Shown piece after piece: positions 1 to 5,103 of a stretch of DNA of 6,806 nt; the stretch's first letter is position 1, and each line of letters begins with the position of its first letter. The notes below the pieces were generated by a model that worked only from the letters and a program-made list of their open reading frames with translations, was not told the DNA's origin and did no database searches. Source of the DNA: an uncultured Verrucomicrobiota bacterium. Lineage in GTDB: Bacteria; Verrucomicrobiota; Kiritimatiellia; RFP12; UBA1067. A program made the position numbers and the translations under genes. The stretch is from the NCBI GenBank assembly GCA_946543025.1, contig CAMNLN010000192.1, positions 1 to 6,806 of the forward strand, in the 5' to 3' direction.

Positions 1-1360
1 TCGCCTCGTCCACGTCCATCACGGAGTCGATGAAGCCGTTCCAGCAGCCGACGCCGACGTACGACCGCGCGTCCTCCGCCGAGAAGCCCTCGTCCATGTA
101 CTGCTTCACGTAGCGGTCGTCGTTCAGAAGCGTGAAGACGGCGTGGTTCCTGATCAGCAGCTCGCCGATCTTCCGCAGATACGGCTCGGGATAGGCGGCG
201 CCAACGCGGCAGTGCAACTTGGGGAACACGCAGTCGCAGCCGAGGTGGGCGTTGAGGAACATCTCGGTCAGCTCGTTCCAGACGGGCTTGCCGTCCTTGT
301 CGCAACCGCCAAGGGACATGGGTATCTCCAGCTCGTGGTCATTGTAGCTGTCGAGCGTCTTGTAGCCGTCGTAGTGGCTGTCGGCGAAGATGAGGAAGTG
401 CGCCACGAGGTCGCGCGCCTCGGCGGCGGAAAGGCGCCCGGCGGCGAGATCGGCCCTGTAGAGATCGATGAGCATCGCGTCGGGGCGGCCGAGCGAGAAC
501 TGGTTCGTGCCGTCGAGATAGCCAAGTATCTCGCGCGTGAACCAGAGCGTGTCCAAACCCTCGAAGAACGTCTTCGGCGGCTCCCACGGACAGCGCTTCG
601 CCGCCTCGGCGGCCATCTGCATCCAGCGGCGCTGGCGATCCGTGAGATCGGTCCTCGCAAGCATGTCGGCGGCGGCCTTCGCGAAGGCAAGCTGTATCTC
701 GTGCACCGTGTCGAGGCCCACGAGCGCGGTCTCCAGCTGCTTCTTTCCGTGCGGATCGTCCTTCGGGCACGCGGCGAACGCGGCGGCCGTCTCGGCCCGC
801 ACCCCGCCGAAGCCCTTGGCGAGAATCGTGCGGAACGGCGGCACGTGGTGCATGTCGTCCGAGAACGGTCCGCAGCAGAGCGCCAGCGCCTCGCGGCTGC
901 GCGCGCGCAGGACGCGGAACTCCTCGTCCGGCACGAGCGCCTGTTCCTTGTAAAACCGCGAGCAAAGGCGGTTCACGAGCCGGCCCGGACACGCGCCGCC
1001 CCAGCCGCCGTTCACGCCGGCCTCGAAATAGAACGGCGACTCGGTGAAGAGGAACGGCACGAAGTGTTTCCGCATCGCGAGGTAGCATTCGCGGCGCACG
1101 TCGAGCGCGTCGTAGCCGGGATGGGCGGCGCACCAGACCGTGAGGTCGGCCTCGATGCGCTTGTAGCTCGCGAGCGCCCGCGGATCCTGCGGCGTCATCT
1201 TGTCGCCCTGGCCGTCCGGCGGATAGAACGCGCGCAGCTGCTTCCTGAGCGCCGCGTAGTCTTCCGCCCGGAACGGATTCGCCGCCGTCTCGGCGGCGTC
1301 CAGCCGTGTCGCCGCGCCAAAGGCCGCCGCCGTCCCGATGAAGCTTCTTCTTGAAACCAC
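1..1360 (-). CDS. Pyruvate formate-lyase-like (glycyl radical enzyme family) protein, 3' end cut by window
   Basis: The frame is open without a stop from a GTG at 1360 to base 1, giving 453 codons of the N-terminal and central part; the C-terminal glycyl-radical loop lies outside the window. The PFL-fold landmarks appear in order: GRPD at residues 291-294, SLGG followed by a Cys-Asp-x-Asp-Gly turn at 349-357, a conserved Asn-Asp at 413-414, then an EDARSY segment leading to GVGCWN with Cys439 at the active-site position. Family members do radical C-C, C-N or C-O bond cleavage after activation by a radical SAM activase; the substrate here cannot be told. The GTG is chosen because AAAGGAG lies 7 nt upstream and no ATG fits. 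Oddities: the protein opens with a twin-arginine motif (SRRSFIG, residues 3-9) and a short Ala-rich stretch, and Trp-Asn follows the cysteine where Val-Glu is common. It lies 47 bp downstream of prfB on the same strand. The family call is firm; radical activity is not shown. Confidence 0.85.
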   Translation of the reverse strand, partial: MVSRRSFIGTAAAFGAATRLDAAETAANPFRAEDYAALRKQLRAFYPPDGQGDKMTPQDPRALASYKRIEADLTVWCAAHPGYDALDVRRECYLAMRKHFVPFLFTESPFYFEAGVNGGWGGACPGRLVNRLCSRFYKEQALVPDEEFRVLRARSREALALCCGPFSDDMHHVPPFRTILAKGFGGVRAETAAAFAACPKDDPHGKKQLETALVGLDTVHEIQLAFAKAAADMLARTDLTDRQRRWMQMAAEAAKRCPWEPPKTFFEGLDTLWFTREILGYLDGTNQFSLGRPDAMLIDLYRADLAAGRLSAAEARDLVAHFLIFADSHYDGYKTLDSYNDHELEIPMSLGGCDKDGKPVWNELTEMFLNAHLGCDCVFPKLHCRVGAAYPEPYLRKIGELLIRNHAVFTLLNDDRYVKQYMDEGFSAEDARSYVGVGCWNGFIDSVMDVDEA

Positions 1361-1367
1361 GGTCTCG

Positions 1368-1374
1368 CTCCTTT
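1368..1374 (-). promoter_or_regulatory. Ribosome binding site fixing the GTG start of the PFL-like gene
   Basis: On the minus strand AAAGGAG is followed by seven bases (cgagacc) and then GTG at 1360. This is a near-consensus Shine-Dalgarno sequence at ideal spacing. It identifies a GTG start that places the twin-arginine motif at residues 4-5. Confidence 0.8.
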
Positions 1375-1407
1375 CTTGCTGCCAGGCCGTCAACTTGCCG
1401 AGGTCGC

Positions 1408-2556
1408 CTAGCTCTTCTTCGCCGCCTGCTGCTGGAGCCAGGCCTCGATGAAGGGCTGGATGTGGCCGTCCATCACGGCGTCAACGTCGCTCGTCTCGTA
1501 CTCGGTGCGCAGGTCCTTCACCATCGTGTACGGACAGAACACGTAGGAGCGGATCTGGCTTCCCCAGCCGTTGGCGGACTTCGCGCCGTAGAAACGGTCC
1601 ATCTCGGCCTTCTTCTGGTCCTCGTAGTACTCGTAGAGCTGGGCGCGCAGCATGTTCATGGCCTTTTCCTTGTTCATGTGCTGCGAGCGTTCCTTCTGGC
1701 AGGCCACCACGATGCCGGTGGGAAGGTGCGTGAGGCGTACGGCGGAGTCGGTCTTGTTGACGTGCTGTCCGCCTGCGCCGCCGCTGCGATAGGTGTCGAT
1801 GCGCAGGTCCTCGTCCTTGATCTCCACGTCGATGCCCTCGGTGATCTCGGCCACGGTCTCGACGGACGCGAACGAGGTCTGGCGGCGCTTGTTCGCGTCG
1901 AAGGGCGAGATGCGCACGAGGCGGTGGATGCCGCGCTCGGCCTTCATCGTGCCGTAGGCGTAGGGTCCCTCGATGCGGAAGTAGACGTCCTTCAGGCCGG
2001 CCTCTTCGCCCGGCTGCTGGTCATACTCCTCGATCTTCCAGCCCTGGCTCTCGGCATAGCGCTGGTACATGCGGTAGAGCATCGTCACCCAGTCGCACGC
2101 CTCGGTGCCGCCCTGGCCGGCGTGAAGCTTCACGAAGACGTTGTTCGCGTCGAACTTGCCGCCGAGGAGCGACTGCATGCGGAGCTTGCCGAAGAACTCG
2201 TCCGCCTTGTCGCACTCGGCCATCGTGTCCTTGAGCGCGGCCTGCTGGGCGGGACCTTCCTCCATCTCGGCGAGCTCCAGCATCACGCCCGCGTCCTCGA
2301 CGGTCTTGGAAAGCGCGTCGAACGGATTCACGTACGCGCGCTCGGCGTTCGTCTTTGCGATGACTTCCTTGGCTTTCGCCTGATCGTTCCAGAAATCGCC
2401 CGACGCCTGCTCGGCCTCCAGCTCCGCGAGCCGCTTCCGGCGCCCCTCGACGTCAATATACGCCGCCATCTCCCCGACGGACGCGCGGAGCTTTTCGATG
2501 CGCTGCTTGACCTCTTCGGTCTCGAGCAGCTTCTCCTTCTGTTCTTCCTGTGCCAT
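1408..2556 (-). CDS. prfB: Peptide chain release factor 2 (RF2)
   Basis: Encodes 382 aa, slightly longer than typical RF2 (about 365). RF2 reads UGA and UAA stop codons in the ribosomal A site and triggers peptidyl-tRNA hydrolysis. Visible landmarks are an N-terminal helical domain (about 1-120), HAGQGGTEA at 145-153, the RF2-specific stop-reading tripeptide SPF at 217-219 (RF1 has P-A/V-T), and the catalytic GGQ at 262-264 within SGGAGGQHVNK. The ATG at 2556 is preferred; AGGGGGG sits just upstream, only about 2 nt away. The frame extends in-frame to an ATG at 2637, but that adds 27 residues unlike RF2 and runs through the promoter region. The usual programmed frameshift is absent: the site corresponding to CTT-TGA-C in E. 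coli reads TAT ATT GAC (Tyr33-Ile34-Asp35) in a single frame. The PFL-like gene follows 47 bp downstream and may be co-transcribed. Confidence 0.97.
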   Translation of the reverse strand: MAQEEQKEKLLETEEVKQRIEKLRASVGEMAAYIDVEGRRKRLAELEAEQASGDFWNDQAKAKEVIAKTNAERAYVNPFDALSKTVEDAGVMLELAEMEEGPAQQAALKDTMAECDKADEFFGKLRMQSLLGGKFDANNVFVKLHAGQGGTEACDWVTMLYRMYQRYAESQGWKIEEYDQQPGEEAGLKDVYFRIEGPYAYGTMKAERGIHRLVRISPFDANKRRQTSFASVETVAEITEGIDVEIKDEDLRIDTYRSGGAGGQHVNKTDSAVRLTHLPTGIVVACQKERSQHMNKEKAMNMLRAQLYEYYEDQKKAEMDRFYGAKSANGWGSQIRSYVFCPYTMVKDLRTEYETSDVDAVMDGHIQPFIEAWLQQQAAKKS

Positions 2557-2565
2557 GACCCCCCT

Positions 2566-2574
2566 ATTATAACA
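2566..2574 (-). promoter_or_regulatory. Extended -10 promoter element of prfB, abutting the start codon
   Basis: The minus strand reads TGT TATAAT: a perfect -10 hexamer (2571-2566) preceded by the TGn extension. Only nine bases (agggggg tc) separate it from the prfB ATG, so transcription would start within a few bases of the start codon. No good -35 hexamer is found 17 bp upstream (TCGCGC), which fits an extended -10 promoter. If this is the main promoter, the G-run between hexamer and ATG would be mostly or wholly untranscribed and could not act as a Shine-Dalgarno sequence. Confidence 0.55.
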
Positions 2575-2582
2575 TAGCGCCC

Positions 2583-2695
2583 CCTTCGGCGCGAGACCCG
2601 GATGCGAGATTGTCAGGTGCTTGCGCTTTGCGGCCATATTTGATAGACTATTTGCCCGTCTGTTTGCCGGGAACAGGTCTCGGCGCCGGAGAAGG
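2583..2695. repeat. Imperfect inverted repeat flanking the prfB/hisG divergent region
   Basis: The left arm is GGCGCGAGACC at 2588-2598, preceded by CCTTC at 2583-2587. The right arm is GGTCTCGGCGCC at 2676-2687, followed by GGAGAAGG. The right arm's reverse complement matches the left arm with one inserted base in the core and three extra bases before the CCTTC block. The arms are about 77 bp apart and sit just inside the two divergent genes. This could be a pair of operator half-sites or chance in GC-rich DNA; no regulator is identified. Confidence 0.25.
2621..2649 (+). promoter_or_regulatory. Candidate promoter for hisG
   Basis: TTGCGC at 2621-2626 and TAGACT at 2644-2649 are separated by 17 bp. 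Each hexamer matches the sigma-70-type consensus only partly. An alternative is TTGTCA at 2610-2615 with CATATT at 2635-2640 (19 bp spacing). Either would give a hisG leader of roughly 50-60 nt. No His-rich leader peptide or T-box-like structure was recognised. Confidence 0.3.
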
Positions 2696-2708
2696 AAAGT
2701 TTCAAGTT

Positions 2709-3578
2709 ATGGCGATAGTGCTTGGTTTGCCGAAGGGCAGCCTTCAGGAATCGACCTTCGCGCTGTTCAAGCGCGCGGGGTTCAACGTGTCATGCTCGTC
2801 GCGCTCCTACGTGCCGTCGATCGATGACCCGGAGATCAAGTGCCGCCTGTTGCGCCCGCAGGAGATGAGCCGCTACGTGGAGCTGGGGCTCCTCGACGCC
2901 GGCATCTGCGGCTACGACTGGGTGTACGAGAACGGCAGCGACGTGCAGGAAATCTGCGAGCTCAACTACTCCAAGGCCACCTCGAACCCCGTGCGCTGGG
3001 TTCTCGCCGTGCCGAACGACTCGAAGATCAAGTCGGTGAAGGACCTGCAGGGCAAGCGCATCGCCACCGAGGCGATCGGCCTTGTCAAGCGCTACCTCAA
3101 GAAGAACGGCGTGAAGGCCGACGTGGAGTTCAGCTGGGGCGCCACCGAGGTAAAGGCCCCCGAGCTGGTGGACGCCATCGCCGATCTCACCGAGACCGGT
3201 TCGTCGCTTCGCGCAAACAACCTGCGCATCGTGGATACGATCCTCACCTCCACCACCCGCTTCATCGCCAACAAGGCGGCATGGAAGAACAAGGCGAAAC
3301 GCGCAAAGCTGGAACAGCTCAAGATGCTCCTCGTCGGCGCCCTTGACGCGCAGAAACGCGTGCTGCTGAAGCTCAACGCGCCAGCCAAGAACCTCGCGAA
3401 GATCACCGCCGCCCTTCCCGCGCTGCATGCGCCGACGGTGAACAAGCTCAACGACGCCGACTGGTTCGCCGTCGAATCGGTCGTGGAGGAGCATAAGGTC
3501 CGCGACCTCATCCCCGTCCTGCGCAACGCCGGCGCCACGGGTATCATCGAGCTGCCGCTCAACAAGGTCATTTTCTGA
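2709..3578 (+). CDS. hisG: ATP phosphoribosyltransferase, long form
   Basis: Encodes 289 aa. HisG condenses ATP with PRPP to give phosphoribosyl-ATP, the committed first step of histidine synthesis in the cytoplasm. Visible features are an N-terminal catalytic start GLPKGSLQ (residues 5-13), DAGICGYDWV at 63-72, and the PRPP-binding signature DLTETGSSLRANNL at 159-172. About 75 residues follow from roughly 215, matching the ACT-like regulatory domain of the long form; this form does not require HisZ and is normally feedback-inhibited by histidine. The ATG at 2709 is chosen because the HisG homology begins there and AAGGAAAG lies 9 nt upstream; the longer frame from 2610 adds 33 residues unlike HisG and overlaps the promoter region. 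No other his gene is in the window. It is followed 33 bp later by a 29-aa gene on the same strand, probably in one transcript. Confidence 0.96.
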   Translation: MAIVLGLPKGSLQESTFALFKRAGFNVSCSSRSYVPSIDDPEIKCRLLRPQEMSRYVELGLLDAGICGYDWVYENGSDVQEICELNYSKATSNPVRWVLAVPNDSKIKSVKDLQGKRIATEAIGLVKRYLKKNGVKADVEFSWGATEVKAPELVDAIADLTETGSSLRANNLRIVDTILTSTTRFIANKAAWKNKAKRAKLEQLKMLLVGALDAQKRVLLKLNAPAKNLAKITAALPALHAPTVNKLNDADWFAVESVVEEHKVRDLIPVLRNAGATGIIELPLNKVIF

Positions 3579-3611
3579 AGAACCAAAAAAACAACCAACA
3601 AGGAGACGACG

Positions 3612-3701
3612 ATGGGTTCCATCAAGAAGAAGCGCCGGAAGAAAATGTCGAAGCACAAGTACGACAAGCGGATGAAGGCGCAACGTCACAAGAACAAGTA
3701 G
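3612..3701 (+). CDS. AURKAIP1/COX24-domain small basic protein (mS38-like), 29 aa
   Basis: Thirty codons including TAG encode a 29-residue, extremely basic peptide that begins MGSIKKKRRKKM and continues with SKHKYDKRMKAQRHKNK; more than half of the residues are Lys, Arg or His. The pattern KKKRRKKMxKHKxxKRxKxxR matches, from memory, the C-terminal domain of mitochondrial AURKAIP1/COX24 (ribosomal protein mS38) and the ~30-aa bacterial stand-alone versions. By analogy it probably binds rRNA in the small subunit, but this is inferred. AAGGAG at 3600-3605 lies 6 nt before the ATG, the strongest Shine-Dalgarno sequence in the window, which fits a highly expressed gene. It sits 33 bp after hisG and 11 bp before the L,D-transpeptidase ATG, all on one strand. 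Its length puts it below common gene-calling cut-offs. Confidence 0.85.
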   Translation: MGSIKKKRRKKMSKHKYDKRMKAQRHKNK

Positions 3702-3712
3702 TCTCCTTGCGG

Positions 3713-4231
3713 ATGCCGAAAGGTCTTCGTCTTTTGGCCCGCGCCGTCGTGGCGACGGTTTCGGTCGCCCGGCAGCAAATGTGTGTCGCGATGGGCGGTC
3801 GTGCCGTCGCGACATATCGTGTTTCTACCGCGCGTGCCGGCGTCGGCGGGAAAGCCGGGTCGAACAAGACGCCCCTTGGCTGGCATCGCGTCTGCGCGCG
3901 CTATGGGGCGAACGCTCCCCTTGGACAGGTGTTCGTTTCTCGCCGCCCAGTAAAAGGGCGTGTTCTTTCCCCGGAAGAATGGCGCGCGGGCGGCGAGACT
4001 GATTTGATTCTCTCGCGCATTCTCCGGCTGGACGGCCTTGAAGAGGGAGTCAACAGGGGCGGAACCGTCGATAGCCGCGCGCGCTACATCTACCTGCACG
4101 GAACGAATCAGGAACAGCTTCTCGGCACCCCTGCCTCGCACGGCTGCATCCGCCTCGCGAATCGCGATATCGCGAAACTTTTCACGTTGGCCCGCCAGCG
4201 CCCGCTCTACGTGAACATCCTCGCTTCGTAG
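3713..4231 (+). CDS. L,D-transpeptidase, YkuD family
   Basis: Encodes 172 aa. YkuD enzymes cross-link or modify peptidoglycan peptides through an active-site cysteine. The catalytic signature is clear: YLHGTN with His-Gly at 129-130, then SHGCIRL at 142-148 with Cys145 as nucleophile, His143 and Arg147. The N-terminal strand pair (VSVARQQM, then YRVSTA at about 35-40) and TPLGWHRV (about 53-60) fit the start of the YkuD fold, so nearly the whole protein is catalytic domain. The start is uncertain: ATG at 3713 has no Shine-Dalgarno sequence, and an in-frame TTG at 3707 is an alternative. No signal peptide or membrane anchor is evident, which is odd for an envelope enzyme; LRLLARAVVATVSV is mildly hydrophobic but runs into the fold. 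It closely follows the 29-aa gene, so coupling is plausible. Its stop is 23 bp from the convergent lipoprotein gene. Confidence 0.88.
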   Translation: MPKGLRLLARAVVATVSVARQQMCVAMGGRAVATYRVSTARAGVGGKAGSNKTPLGWHRVCARYGANAPLGQVFVSRRPVKGRVLSPEEWRAGGETDLILSRILRLDGLEEGVNRGGTVDSRARYIYLHGTNQEQLLGTPASHGCIRLANRDIAKLFTLARQRPLYVNILAS

Positions 4232-4254
4232 TTGGGAAAAAGATTGAAGCGCCG

Positions 4255-5052
4255 TCACTTCTTGAGGTTGGCCGTCACGACGAGCGCGCAGTGGTCGGTC
4301 GCTTCGGGGGCGGCGATCACCTTGCGCGAAAGAACCTCGACGCGATCCGCGTGGGCCGTATCGACCATGATGTAGTCGATGCATCTCGTAGGGTTGTCCG
4401 CGCGGAACGTCGGTTGCGTCGCGTCGGAAAGGATCGTGAAGTCCTTCTTCATGAGCGCGATGGCGTTGGATTCGGGCAGCGCGTTGAAGTCGCCGGCGAT
4501 GAAGACGGGTTTCCCCAGATTGGCCAGGTTGACACGCACGATCTCGGCGGCACGGTCGCGGAAATCCTCCTTCAGCGGGAAGTGCGTACACGCCACGACA
4601 TAGTCCTTGAACTCCACGATCTCCAGGCAACGCGTGTGCGACGAACCCGGCATCAGAACCTTCGAGACGGATATCGGCTCTTCCTTCGAGAGGATGGCGA
4701 GCCCGTAGTCGCCGCCGGGCCGTTCGATCTTCTTGACGAAGGTCCCCTTCATCCCGCAGAGTTTTGCAAGCGCGGCCGTCTGATCCATGCCGCCCACCCT
4801 GTCCGTGCAACGGTCGATCTCCTGGATGGCAACCCAGTCGGGATTCGCAGCCTTGATCACCTCCGCGCACTGCGGCAGATGCCCCAAGCTGCCTTTTGGC
4901 AGCTTGAACGGATCGTGCAGCCCGCAACCGATGCGCACGTTGAAGCTCATCATCGTGAGCGGACGCGACGACGCCGTGTCCGACGGCGTGCAGCACCCGG
5001 CCAATACTCCCGCCACGCAGGCGACTACAACAAGCTTGCCAAGTTTATTCAT
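4255..5052 (-). CDS. Endonuclease/exonuclease/phosphatase-fold lipoprotein
   Basis: Encodes 265 aa. Residues 1-19 form a lipoprotein signal peptide (basic MNKLGK, hydrophobic core) ending in the lipobox LAGC with Cys20 as lipidation site, so the mature protein is membrane-anchored outside the cytoplasm. The rest is the DNase I-like fold: SFNVRIG (Asn38), AIQEID with metal-binding Glu78, YGLAILSK (116-123), THFPLK with His157, AGDFN (Asp188, Asn190), IDYIMVD (225-231) and TDHCAL with Asp253-His254. All expected catalytic and metal positions are present. The substrate cannot be told; secreted members cleave phosphodiesters of nucleic acids, phospholipids or phosphoinositides, or act as phosphatases. 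The ATG at 5052 is supported by GGAG (5060-5063) 7 nt upstream. It follows miaB by 51 bp on the same strand and may share its transcript, though the functions look unrelated. Confidence 0.9.
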   Translation of the reverse strand: MNKLGKLVVVACVAGVLAGCCTPSDTASSRPLTMMSFNVRIGCGLHDPFKLPKGSLGHLPQCAEVIKAANPDWVAIQEIDRCTDRVGGMDQTAALAKLCGMKGTFVKKIERPGGDYGLAILSKEEPISVSKVLMPGSSHTRCLEIVEFKDYVVACTHFPLKEDFRDRAAEIVRVNLANLGKPVFIAGDFNALPESNAIALMKKDFTILSDATQPTFRADNPTRCIDYIMVDTAHADRVEVLSRKVIAAPEATDHCALVVTANLKK

Positions 5053-5103
5053 CTCTTTTCTCCGATGTCTTTTGTTTCCATTGCGTTCCTTCGGCTAAAG
5101 CAA

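Noticed and set aside
143..2577. Two long plus-strand frames (143-1354 and 1351-2577)
   Set aside because: They are antisense shadows of the PFL-like gene and prfB and have low-complexity composition without recognisable domains.
2557..2637. Upstream extension of prfB to an ATG at 2637
   Set aside because: The extra 27 residues do not resemble RF2 and their codons run through a perfect extended -10 element.
2610..2708. Upstream extension of hisG to 2610
   Set aside because: The 33 added residues have no HisG similarity and cover the likely promoter and leader; a ribosome binding site precedes the ATG at 2709.
4222..4251. CGCTTC/GAAGCG inverted repeat between the convergent genes as a bidirectional terminator
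   Set aside because: The stem is only six pairs with an 18-nt loop and no T-run follows on either strand.
3686..4996. 436-aa minus-strand frame antisense to the transpeptidase and out of frame with the lipoprotein gene
   Set aside because: It has no domain, and the overlapping genes carry complete catalytic motifs.
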